Below are positions 1 to 6,569 of a DNA stretch of 8,945 nucleotides, piece by piece. Source of the stretch: Acidimicrobiaceae bacterium (GTDB lineage: Bacteria > Actinomycetota > Acidimicrobiia > Acidimicrobiales > MedAcidi-G1); NCBI GenBank assembly GCA_002699725.1, contig PACE01000044.1, positions 17,608-26,552 on the forward strand, in the 5' to 3' direction. The position numbers and the translations under genes were made by a program. Positions within the stretch are counted from its first letter, which is position 1; each line of letters starts with the position of its first letter. The notes under the pieces are model-generated. The model did no database searches and was not told the DNA's origin. It saw only the letters and a list, made by a program, of their open reading frames with translations.

Positions 1-1514
1 GCGGCGCCGGACGCGGCGGCGAGCATCTTCCCGGCACCGAGCAGGCACACGTCGGTGCCCTCGCGTACGCGTCGTCCCCGGAGGCCGGAGCCGGTCTCGT
101 CCCAGTCCACGTGGGGAGCGGCGGTCTTCGGCCAGCGGATGGCAGCCGGTCCGTCGCAGAGCTCGAGGGCGTCCTCGAGCATCTGCTGGAGTTCCTGGTA
201 CGACGACGGGGCGAAGATCGTCATCCCCGGGACCTTCGAGAGCAGCACGAGGTCGAGCAGGCCGTGGTGTGACGGGCCGTCGTCGCCGGTGATTCCGGCC
301 CGGTCGAGGCAGAAGACCACCGGCTGCCCGTGGAGGGCGACGTCGAGGTTGACCTGGTCGATCGCCCGCGTGAGGAAGGTCGAGTAGAGGACCAGCACCG
401 GCCGTAGCCCCCCCATCGCCATGCCCGCTGCCGAGGTGACGGCGTGCTGTTCGGCGATGCCGACGTCGAAGCAGCGGTCCGGGAACCGCTCGCGGAACGG
501 CAGCAGGCCGGTCGAGTCGGGCATGGCGGCAGTGATGGCGACCAGCTCGGGGCGCGACTCGGCGGCCTTCAACAGTGCCTCGGTGAAGGCCTCGGTGTAG
601 CTGCCGGGCTTGATCCCTGAGGTGTCGTGCATGTGCTTGATCGGGTCGAGTTCGGCCGGTTCGTAGCCGCGTCCCTTCTGGGTGAGGACGTGGACGACGA
701 CGGGGCCGTCGAACGCCTTGGCATTGTCGAGGGCCGCTTCGATCTCGCCGATGTCGTGGCCGTCGAACGGGCCGAGGTAGTGGACGCCGAGGGTCTCGAA
801 GAACGCCGTCGGTTCGAGCATCTCGCGGATGGCGGCCTTGGTGGCGCTGATGCCCCGCTCGGCGAGCTCGCCGACCCAGGGCAGGTTCTCGGCCAATTCC
901 TCGAGGCGCTTCTGGCGGCGCATGTAGGTGGGGTTCGACCGGATCCGGATGAGGCTCTCGGAGAGCCGGCCGACGGTCGGGGCGTAGGAACGGCCGTTGT
1001 CGTTGAGGAGGATCGTGACGCCGAGTCCGCTGTGCCCGAGGTTGTTGAGTCCCTCGAAGGCCATGCCGCCGGTCATGCCGCCGTCGCCGATGACGGCGAC
1101 GACCCGGCGACCGCTGCCGCTGGCGGCCTGGGCGGTGGCCAGCCCGTGCGCGTACGAGAGCACGGTCGAGGCGTGCGAGTTCTCAATCCAGTCATGGGCC
1201 GACTCGGAGCGGGAGGGATACCCCGACAGGCCGCCGGGTTGTCGCAGCGTGTCGAAGTCGGTGAGGCGGCCGGTCAGCATCTTGTGGACGTAGGCCTGGT
1301 GGCCGGTGTCCCAGAGGATGATGTCGTGGGGGCTGTCGAAGGTGCGGTGCAGGGCGATCGTCAATTCGACGGCGCCGAGGTTGGAGCCCAGGTGTCCACC
1401 GGAGCGGTCGACCGCCTCGACGAGGCGGGTGCGGATCTCGGCGGACAGGGAGCGCAACTCGGCGGGGCCGAGGTCACGCAGGTCTGCCGGGGTTCGAATC
1501 GAATCGAGGTGCAA
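1..1514 (-). CDS. dxs: 1-deoxy-D-xylulose-5-phosphate synthase, C-terminus cut off by window edge
   Basis: This cytosolic enzyme condenses pyruvate with glyceraldehyde 3-phosphate to DXP, the first step of the MEP isoprenoid pathway, and also feeds thiamine and pyridoxal synthesis. The 504 visible codons cover the thiamine-diphosphate domain and the pyrimidine-binding domain. Seen: WDTGHQAYVHKMLTGR (about 68-83), GYPSRSES (98-105), ENSHAST (111-117), the cofactor motif GDGG (143-146) paired with NDN (171-173), and DVGIAEQHAV, whose Glu355 matches the catalytic glutamate of the family. About 125 residues of the transketolase C-terminal domain should lie beyond position 1. The chosen start is TTG at 1512-1514, giving MHLDSIRTPADL, which aligns with the N-terminus of mycobacterial Dxs as I recall it. 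GGAG (1524-1527) lies 9 nt upstream and no ATG or GTG fits. It is the third gene of the minus-strand run, 81 bp after the Aur1-like gene, so it may be co-transcribed. Identity is very sure; the TTG start is likely. Confidence 0.97.
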   Translation of the reverse strand, partial: MHLDSIRTPADLRDLGPAELRSLSAEIRTRLVEAVDRSGGHLGSNLGAVELTIALHRTFDSPHDIILWDTGHQAYVHKMLTGRLTDFDTLRQPGGLSGYPSRSESAHDWIENSHASTVLSYAHGLATAQAASGSGRRVVAVIGDGGMTGGMAFEGLNNLGHSGLGVTILLNDNGRSYAPTVGRLSESLIRIRSNPTYMRRQKRLEELAENLPWVGELAERGISATKAAIREMLEPTAFFETLGVHYLGPFDGHDIGEIEAALDNAKAFDGPVVVHVLTQKGRGYEPAELDPIKHMHDTSGIKPGSYTEAFTEALLKAAESRPELVAITAAMPDSTGLLPFRERFPDRCFDVGIAEQHAVTSAAGMAMGGLRPVLVLYSTFLTRAIDQVNLDVALHGQPVVFCLDRAGITGDDGPSHHGLLDLVLLSKVPGMTIFAPSSYQELQQMLEDALELCDGPAAIRWPKTAAPHVDWDETGSGLRGRRVREGTDVCLLGAGKMLAAASGA

Positions 1515-1595
1515 GGAAAGGGTCTCCGCAGCCGGGGAAGCGCACAACGGTAGCCGCCCCACCCGGCAGATGGTCCCCGGTGGCAGAAGAGCGCC
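1515..1595 (-). other. 81-bp gap between the Aur1-like gene and dxs
   Basis: The gap holds the dxs ribosome-binding site (GGAG at 1524-1527). A weak -10-like hexamer TACCGT (1547-1552, minus strand) has no convincing -35 partner. No hairpin with a T-run is seen, so nothing clearly separates dxs from the upstream genes. A secondary dxs promoter is possible but unproven. Confidence 0.35.
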
Positions 1596-2444
1596 TCAGG
1601 CGTTGCTGAAGGTCCAGCGATGCCAGGCGTCGGCCAACGTGCGACCGAGAAGCACGCCGGCGCCGAGCACGGCGATCCCGCCGAGGGCGTCGACCCAGTA
1701 GTGGTTGCCGGTGACGATCACGGCGAAGAGGGTGGCGACCGGGTAGGCGACGGCCAGCGCCCGGGTGAACGGGCTTCGGAGCACCGAATAGAGGGCGAGC
1801 GCGCACCACGCGGCCCAGGCGAAGTGGAGGCTCGGCATGGCGGCGTACTGGTTGGAGATCTTCTGCATCGTCCCGGAGTCGAACGACCACAGGCCACCGG
1901 CCTCGGAGAGGGTGTCGACGAATGGGTACGCGGCGAGGCATCCCCCGAACTCGCCGCAATCGGCCAGCAGGCGGGGCGGCATCAGCGGGAACAGGCTGAA
2001 GCCCACGAGCGCCAGGCCGGTCGTGCAGAGGAACGACGATCGCAATCGGGGGTAGAGGACCGGGTAGCGGCGGTACAGCCACGCCAGCGTGAAGATCGTG
2101 ACCGCGAAGTGGGCGGTGCCGTAGAAGAGGTTCCAGAACTGGAGGAAGAACGTCCAGTCGAGGAACCACTCCTGGATCCGGAGTTCCTGGAACAGGCCGA
2201 GGGCCTTCTCGAGGTCGATGACGCGCACGGCGTTGCGCAGGGCCTCGTCGGGCTGGACGGTTGCGGAGCCGAACTGGTTGCGGCTCCACGAGTAGACGAC
2301 GTAGAAGGTGAGCACGAGCAGTGCCTCGGACCACCAGTAGAGGCCCGTGCCGACGCCCTCCTCCTTCAGGCGGCGGAGGCGGATGTCGAGCCGACTGTCG
2401 TCCTGGTTCGCTTGGGCCGAAGCGGCGGCGGTGTCGAGACTCAC
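1596..2444 (-). CDS. PAP2-superfamily Aur1/Ipt1-like integral membrane enzyme
   Basis: A 282-residue polytopic membrane protein of the PAP2_3 (inositol phosphoceramide synthase-like) branch of the PAP2 phosphatase/phosphotransferase superfamily. About six hydrophobic helices are visible near residues 38-55, 100-122, 136-154, 206-222, 230-246 and 254-270, after a charged cytoplasmic N-terminus. Signature motifs are FPLMPPRLL (152-160), MPSLHFAWA (203-211) with His207, and TGNHYWVD (245-252) with His248 and Asp252. His207, His248 and Asp252 are the expected catalytic set. Cys163 and Cys169 sit in a loop and could form a disulfide. Family members cleave or transfer a phosphate-linked head group on a lipid; the substrate here (polyprenyl phosphate, phosphatidate or inositol lipid) cannot be read from sequence. 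The start is GTG at 2442-2444, overlapping the thioesterase stop as GTGA, with GGAG 8 nt upstream, so translation is probably coupled. The family call is firm and the reaction open. Confidence 0.88.
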   Translation of the reverse strand: MSLDTAAASAQANQDDSRLDIRLRRLKEEGVGTGLYWWSEALLVLTFYVVYSWSRNQFGSATVQPDEALRNAVRVIDLEKALGLFQELRIQEWFLDWTFFLQFWNLFYGTAHFAVTIFTLAWLYRRYPVLYPRLRSSFLCTTGLALVGFSLFPLMPPRLLADCGEFGGCLAAYPFVDTLSEAGGLWSFDSGTMQKISNQYAAMPSLHFAWAAWCALALYSVLRSPFTRALAVAYPVATLFAVIVTGNHYWVDALGGIAVLGAGVLLGRTLADAWHRWTFSNA

Positions 2445-2818
2445 GACACCCGCTCCAGGAAGCGCAACGTGTCGACGATGACCCGGGTGATCGTGGCGGA
2501 GGCGACCGGGGTGTCGTCGTCGGTCGCCTCCGCGCTGAAAGTGAGTCGCCGGCCCTCGACCGCATCGAGGGTGGCGGTGGCCCGGACCTCGGCGCCGATA
2601 CCGGTCGGCGCCAGGTGGTCGATCTGGACCCGCATGCCGACGGTCGTCTGGCCGGCGTCTAGGTGGCCGGCGAGGGCGTCCACGGAAGCCTCCTCCAGCA
2701 GTGCGACCAGGCGCGGCGTTGCGAGCACCGGCACCTCGCCGGAGCGAAAGGCGATGGCGGTGTCGGCGTCACCGACGTTCATGCGACTCTGTCCCTGCAG
2801 TCCTGCGGTCACTGGCAC
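2441..2818 (-). CDS. FlK-type hot-dog thioesterase
   Basis: A 125-residue cytosolic single hot-dog-fold protein related to fluoroacetyl-CoA thioesterase FlK. Thr34, Glu42 and His68 reproduce the spacing of the FlK catalytic residues Thr42, Glu50 and His76 exactly (8 and 26 residues apart). Supporting text is VLATPRLVALLEEAS (31-45), QIDHLAPT (65-72) and VEGRRLTFS towards the C-terminus. Most homologues without a fluorometabolite cluster are annotated only as acyl-CoA thioesterases, and nothing nearby suggests fluoroacetate, so the substrate is unknown. The start is uncertain. GTG at 2816-2818 is preferred because TATGGT ends exactly 6 nt upstream, the layout of a leaderless actinobacterial transcript, and no Shine-Dalgarno is seen. 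GTG 2812, ATG 2782 or TTG 2878 are in-frame alternatives. ATG 2782 would keep the catalytic set but remove 12 residues. It is the first gene of the minus-strand run and overlaps the next gene by 4 bp. Confidence 0.85.
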   Translation of the reverse strand: MPVTAGLQGQSRMNVGDADTAIAFRSGEVPVLATPRLVALLEEASVDALAGHLDAGQTTVGMRVQIDHLAPTGIGAEVRATATLDAVEGRRLTFSAEATDDDTPVASATITRVIVDTLRFLERVS

Positions 2819-2824
2819 CCCGGT

Positions 2825-2830
2825 ACCATA
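2825..2830 (-). promoter_or_regulatory. Candidate -10 element for a leaderless thioesterase transcript
   Basis: TATGGT on the minus strand fits the actinobacterial TANNNT consensus. It is followed by exactly six bases (ACCGGG) and then GTG at 2818, so transcription would begin on the start codon. The hexamer 17 bp upstream (TTCCAA) is only a weak -35 match. Good spacing but a short motif, so confidence is moderate. Confidence 0.45.
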
Positions 2831-2873
2831 CGCAACCGCCGGGAGCGTTGGAATGACCGGATTCTCCGGCGAA

Positions 2874-2889
2874 GGCAACGGGTGTTGCC
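2874..2889 (+). repeat. Inverted repeat in the tldD upstream region
   Basis: GGCAAC (2874-2879) and GTTGCC (2884-2889) are perfect complements around a GGGT loop, 33 nt before the tldD ATG. It may be an operator half-site pair or a small 5'-UTR hairpin. It has no T-run and lies at the head of an operon, so it is not a terminator. I could not identify a tldD promoter with both boxes in this gap. Confidence 0.4.
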
Positions 2890-2922
2890 GACCACCAGGG
2901 CACTACGAGGAGATCTGCAGGC

Positions 2923-4344
2923 ATGACAGGCATCGATGTTCGACCGGGGCGTCTGCTCGACCCGTCGCTCCTGCGCGACACGATCCACGCCGCACTGAGG
3001 ACAGGCGGCGACTTCGCCGAGGTGTTCGTCGAGGACCGCCGGTCGATGTCGGCCCTGTTCGACGACGGCCGGGTCGAGGAATTGACGGGCGGACGGAGCC
3101 GCGGTGCGGGTATCCGCGTCGTGTTCGGTGAGACCACCGGGTTCGCACACACCGCCGACCTCTCACCCGAGGGCCTCCGGTCGTCGGCCGAAGCGGCGTC
3201 CGCCGCCGCCCGGGATGGGGGCGGGGGAAATCGCACCGTTGTGTTCGACGACGGTCAGGCGCCGCGGCCGGGCGCCGTCGCCATGATGCCGGCCGATGTC
3301 CCGAAGGCCCGCAAGGTGGCGCTGCTCGAGGAGGCCGATCGGGTCGCCCGGGGCGAGGACGACGCCATCTGCCAGGTCACCGCCCGCTATGCGGACAGCC
3401 GTCGGCTCATCCAGGTCGCCAACTCCGACGGCCTCCTGACCGGCGACGACCAGGTTCGGACGTCCTTCTCGGTCTCGTGCGTCGCCGCCGGCGACGGTGG
3501 CATGCAGACCGGCCGCGAGTCGGTCGGCCACACCGTCGGCTTCGAACTCTTCGACCGTGTCGACGTGGCGGACCTGGCCCGTCGGGCGGCCCGCCGAGCC
3601 GTCACCAAACTCGACGCCGTGCCCGCCCCCAGCGGCGAGATGCCGGTCGTGGTGGGCCCGGGCGGTGGTGGGGTCCTCTTCCACGAGGCCTGTGGCCATG
3701 GACTCGAGGCCGACCTGGTCGCCAAGTCGGCGTCGGTGTTCGCCGGCCGACGGGGGGAGGTCGTCGCTGCGCCGTTCGTGACGCTTGTCGACGACGGCAC
3801 GATGGCGGGGGAGTGGGGCTTCTATGCCATCGACGACGAGGGCCAGCCGGCCGGGCGCAATGTCCTCATCGAGGACGGCATCCTCACCGACTACATGTGG
3901 GACCGCCTCCGGGCCCGAAAGGAGGGTCGCGACTCGACGGGCAACGGGCGACGTCAGAGCTATCAGCACCTCCCGATGGTCCGGATGACCAACACCTTCC
4001 TTGCTGCGGGAGACGCCGACCCGGACGAAATCCTGGCCGACACCGAGCGGGGCGTGTACGTGGCCCAGTTGGGCGGCGGTCAGGTCAACACCGCCACCGG
4101 CGACTTCGTCTTCGGCATGACCGAGGCGTACCTGATAGAGAACGGCCGGATCACGGCGCCGATCCGTGAGGGCAACCTCATCGGCAACGGCCCCGACGTG
4201 CTGCGCGACATCGACGTCATCGCCGGTGACTTCGCCATGGGCTCGCCGGGGACCTGCGGCAAGGACGGCCAGGGGGTGCCCGTCGGCGACGGCACGCCGA
4301 CCCTGCGGGTGACCCGCCTGACGGTCGGTGGCACGGCGGCCTGA
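2923..4344 (+). CDS. tldD: TldD, metalloprotease subunit of TldD/TldE
   Basis: A 473-residue cytosolic zinc protease of the TldD/PmbA family (U62), the usual length. Known TldD/TldE pairs act as heteromers that degrade or trim unfolded peptides, for example the antitoxin CcdA and the precursor of microcin B17. The metal site is visible: HEACGH at residues 254-259 (the HExxxH motif of TldD) preceded by a glycine-rich stretch GPGGGGVLF, and Cys445 in GTCGKDGQGVPVG near the C-terminus, a likely third zinc ligand. The N-terminal domain carries the typical DDGRVEELTGGRSRGAGIRV segment. The start is ATG with GAGGAG (2907-2912) 10 nt upstream. tldE follows after 35 bp, so the two should be co-expressed. 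No RiPP precursor or modification enzyme is visible in the window, so the natural substrate is unknown and a general peptidase role is most likely. Confidence 0.96.
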   Translation: MTGIDVRPGRLLDPSLLRDTIHAALRTGGDFAEVFVEDRRSMSALFDDGRVEELTGGRSRGAGIRVVFGETTGFAHTADLSPEGLRSSAEAASAAARDGGGGNRTVVFDDGQAPRPGAVAMMPADVPKARKVALLEEADRVARGEDDAICQVTARYADSRRLIQVANSDGLLTGDDQVRTSFSVSCVAAGDGGMQTGRESVGHTVGFELFDRVDVADLARRAARRAVTKLDAVPAPSGEMPVVVGPGGGGVLFHEACGHGLEADLVAKSASVFAGRRGEVVAAPFVTLVDDGTMAGEWGFYAIDDEGQPAGRNVLIEDGILTDYMWDRLRARKEGRDSTGNGRRQSYQHLPMVRMTNTFLAAGDADPDEILADTERGVYVAQLGGGQVNTATGDFVFGMTEAYLIENGRITAPIREGNLIGNGPDVLRDIDVIAGDFAMGSPGTCGKDGQGVPVGDGTPTLRVTRLTVGGTAA

Positions 4345-4382
4345 GGTGGCACACCTCCCGGACACGTCGGCGGCCTGAGGTG
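4334..4382 (+). repeat. Direct repeat duplicating the tldD stop/restart junction
   Basis: The 15-mer CGGCGGCCTGAGGTG occurs at 4334-4348 and again at 4368-4382, 34 bp apart. The first copy contains the tldD stop (TGA 4342-4344) and the second contains the tldE start (GTG 4380-4382). Both copies read TGA-G-GTG. CACCTC at 4352-4357 lies between them and is complementary to GAGGTG in either copy, allowing two mutually exclusive hairpins. Confidence 0.85.
4346..4378 (+). other. Possible 10-codon mini-ORF between tldD and tldE
   Basis: GTG at 4346 lies one base after the tldD stop, is open for ten codons (MAHLPDTSAA) and stops at TGA 4376-4378, one base before the tldE GTG. It could carry reinitiating ribosomes from tldD to tldE, which has no clear Shine-Dalgarno site of its own. 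The reading frame is seen; its translation is inference and it may be only a by-product of the duplication. Confidence 0.15.
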
Positions 4383-5720
4383 CCCGAACTCCTCGACATC
4401 GTCGACCACGTCCTCGCTTGGGCGGACGACGGCGAGCAGGTCGAGGTCTGCGCGGTCCACGAGCGCGAGACCGAGGTGCGCGCCTACGAGAGACAGGTCG
4501 AGGCGCTGACCGTGGCCGAGTCGCAGGGCATCGGCATCCGGGTCGTGCGGGACGGCCGGCAGGGATTCGCCCACGCCGGAACCCTCGACCTCGACGTCCT
4601 CGCCGAGACGCTGGCGGAGGCCCGCGACAACGTCGCCTTCGCAACACCGGACGAGTGGTGTGCCGTGGCCGAACCGGATGGTGTCGCCCCCGTCGAACTC
4701 GACCTCCATCGGGCATCTCTGGCCGACCACCCCACCGAGGCCAAGGTCGCCGCAGCCCTCGAGCTCGAATGCCTGGTGAGCGACGCCGACCCCCGCATCG
4801 TGGGCGTCGAGTCCGCCGAGTACGTCGACTCGATCACCGAGTCGGCCGTCGTGACGACGACGGGAATCCGCTCGACCAGCAGGGAGACCGGTTGCTACCT
4901 GTCGGCCTATGTACTGGCTGGCGGGGACGGCGAGACCCAGACCGGATTCGGGTTCTCGATCGGCCGTGAGCCCGGCGACCTCGACCCGGAGAGGGCGGCG
5001 GCCGACGCCGTCGAGCGGGCGACCCGTCTGTTGGGGGCGGTCAAGCCTGACTCGGCGCGCCTGACGGTCGTCCTCGACCCCTGGGTGAGCGCACAGTTCC
5101 TCGGGATCGTGGGGTCCACGCTCAACGGCGAGAGCGTCCTCAAGGGCCGTTCGCTGTTCGCCGACCGGCTCGGTGAGGAGGTCGGAGCCTCTTCGCTGAC
5201 CCTCGTCGACGACCCGACCAATGTCGCTGCGTTCACGGCGACGGCCTCCGATGGGGAGGGCCTGGCGACCCGCCGCAACGTGCTGGTCGAGGACGGTCGC
5301 CTCCTGCGCTTCGTGCACAACAACTACACGGGACGCCGTTCGGGTGGAGCCTCGACGGGCTCGGCCGTTCGGGGCTACGCCTCGACTCCGGGGGTGGGCA
5401 TCCAGGCACTGGTGCTCACACCGGGCACCCGGACCCAGGCCGAGATTGTGGCCGATGTGGCCGACGGCCTGCTCGTCCAGGGCGTGAGCGGTCTGCACTC
5501 CGGAGTCAATCCCGTGAGTGGCGACTTCTCCACCGGCGCTGAGGGCCTCCGCATCCGGGAGGGAGCACTGGCTGAGCCCGTTCGCGAGTTCACGATCGCC
5601 TCGACCATCCAGAAGATGCTCCAGGACGTCCTCGAGGTCGGTGGCGATCTTGAGTGGTTGCCGATGCGCACGGCCGGCGTGTCGCTGGTCATCGGCGACG
5701 TGACCGTCTCCGGGGCCTGA
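4380..5720 (+). CDS. pmbA: TldE/PmbA, non-catalytic partner subunit of TldD
   Basis: A 446-residue TldD/PmbA-family protein lacking the HExxxH zinc motif; the equivalent region reads VVLDPWVSAQFLG, as expected for the TldE subunit that shapes the shared chamber with TldD. Other family marks are ETEVRAYERQVEALTVAESQGIGIRVV near the N-terminus, LNGESVLKGRSLF, RRNVLVEDGRL, and the C-terminal GLHSGVNPVSGDFSTGAEGLRI block. Length is normal and the frame is intact. The start is GTG at 4380, giving MPELLDIVDHVLAWA, which fits family N-termini; the upstream frame has no other ATG or GTG within the gap. No usable Shine-Dalgarno is visible because GAG directly abuts the GTG, so translation may depend on ribosomes arriving from tldD (see the duplicated junction). 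uppP follows after 25 bp. Confidence 0.95.
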   Translation: MPELLDIVDHVLAWADDGEQVEVCAVHERETEVRAYERQVEALTVAESQGIGIRVVRDGRQGFAHAGTLDLDVLAETLAEARDNVAFATPDEWCAVAEPDGVAPVELDLHRASLADHPTEAKVAAALELECLVSDADPRIVGVESAEYVDSITESAVVTTTGIRSTSRETGCYLSAYVLAGGDGETQTGFGFSIGREPGDLDPERAAADAVERATRLLGAVKPDSARLTVVLDPWVSAQFLGIVGSTLNGESVLKGRSLFADRLGEEVGASSLTLVDDPTNVAAFTATASDGEGLATRRNVLVEDGRLLRFVHNNYTGRRSGGASTGSAVRGYASTPGVGIQALVLTPGTRTQAEIVADVADGLLVQGVSGLHSGVNPVSGDFSTGAEGLRIREGALAEPVREFTIASTIQKMLQDVLEVGGDLEWLPMRTAGVSLVIGDVTVSGA

Positions 5721-5745
5721 CCGGACATCGGCGAACGGGACGACG

Positions 5746-6561
5746 ATGTCGTTGCTCCATGCACTCCTCCTCGGCATCGTCCAGGGGATCACCGAGTTCC
5801 TGCCCGTCTCGTCGAGTGGCCACCTAGCGCTCGTTCCCTGGCTCTTCGGCTGGGACGACTTCGCCGGTGATCCGGCCCTCGAGAACGCCTTCGACGTGTC
5901 GCTGCACCTGGGCACGCTCGTCGGTGCCGCCGCCTACCTGCGCGACGACATCCGGCGCTATGGCACGGCGCTGCTGGCGTCGGTCGCCGGTCGTTCGCAC
6001 GACGCGACCGATGCCCGGATCGGAGGGATCCTCCTCGTGACGGTCTTGCCGGCCGGCCTCATCGGTCTGCTGGTGCTGTCCTCGACGACGGACCTCGGTG
6101 ACCGGACATGGCTGGTTGCAGTGTCCCTGATCGGCTTCGGCCTTCTGTTGGGTGCTGCCGATCGGCGGCCCGGCGACCGGGATCCCGGGTCGCTGCGGGT
6201 CCGCGACGCGCTCCTCCTCGGGGTGGCGCAGGGACTGGCGTTCCAGCCGGGCGTCTCCCGGTCGGGTGCGGCGTTGACCGCGGCGCGGCTACTCGGAATC
6301 GAGCGGGTTGCGGCGGCCCGACTGGTGTTCCTGATGAGCCTCCCGGTGATCGCCGGGGCCGGCCTGGTGTCGGCTTTCGACGTCCGGGTGCCGTCGGAAT
6401 GGTGGTCGACATTCGCCGTGGGGACACTGGCGGCGGCGGTGAGCGGCTGGTTCGCCGTCCATGGGATGTTGCGACTGCTGGCGCGCCGTGGCGTGGGCGG
6501 GATCGTCGCCTACCGGGTGCTGGTCGGACTTGCGGTCCTGGTGGTCCTCGTCGTCCGTTGA
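5746..6561 (+). CDS. uppP: Undecaprenyl-diphosphatase UppP (BacA family)
   Basis: A 271-residue membrane enzyme that dephosphorylates undecaprenyl pyrophosphate, regenerating the carrier lipid for peptidoglycan and other surface polymers; overexpression of this family gives bacitracin resistance. Both signature regions are present: GITEFLPVSSSGHL (14-27) with Glu17, Ser22-Ser24 and His26, and FQPGVSRSG (166-174) with Arg172. Gln13 stands where Escherichia coli has the first glutamate of its ExxxE pair; glutamine is common there in Gram-positive relatives. The second motif begins LAFQPG instead of the usual LALIPG. About seven to eight hydrophobic segments run the full length, which is typical for the family. 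The start is ATG with GGGA five bases upstream. It lies 25 bp behind tldE, suggesting operon membership, although a functional link to TldD/TldE is not known. It ends 8 bp from the stop of the convergent RcpC-like gene. Confidence 0.96.
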   Translation: MSLLHALLLGIVQGITEFLPVSSSGHLALVPWLFGWDDFAGDPALENAFDVSLHLGTLVGAAAYLRDDIRRYGTALLASVAGRSHDATDARIGGILLVTVLPAGLIGLLVLSSTTDLGDRTWLVAVSLIGFGLLLGAADRRPGDRDPGSLRVRDALLLGVAQGLAFQPGVSRSGAALTAARLLGIERVAAARLVFLMSLPVIAGAGLVSAFDVRVPSEWWSTFAVGTLAAAVSGWFAVHGMLRLLARRGVGGIVAYRVLVGLAVLVVLVVR

Positions 6562-6569
6562 GCAAGGCT

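Noticed and set aside
627..1553. Open plus-strand frame of 308 codons
   Set aside because: Lies wholly antisense to dxs, whose motifs are unambiguous; the Gly/Val/Glu-rich text mirrors dxs codons.
1474..2565. Open minus-strand frame of 363 codons over the Aur1-like gene
   Set aside because: Same strand but out of frame with the real membrane protein, and Arg/Pro-rich without helices.
1620..3131. Open plus-strand frame of 503 codons
   Set aside because: It is antisense to the Aur1-like gene and thioesterase and overlaps tldD out of frame. No recognisable domain.
3211..3228. G-run cluster in tldD as a quadruplex
   Set aside because: Only three G-runs are present, and they encode the ordinary Gly-rich residues of the protein.
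2923..5720. tldD/tldE as part of a RiPP (modified peptide) cluster
   Set aside because: No precursor peptide, YcaO, radical SAM or transporter gene is seen on either side; the neighbours are uppP and lipid genes.
4080..5915. Open minus-strand frame of 611 codons
   Set aside because: Antisense to tldD, tldE and uppP, all of which have clear family motifs. The composition is that of a shadow frame.
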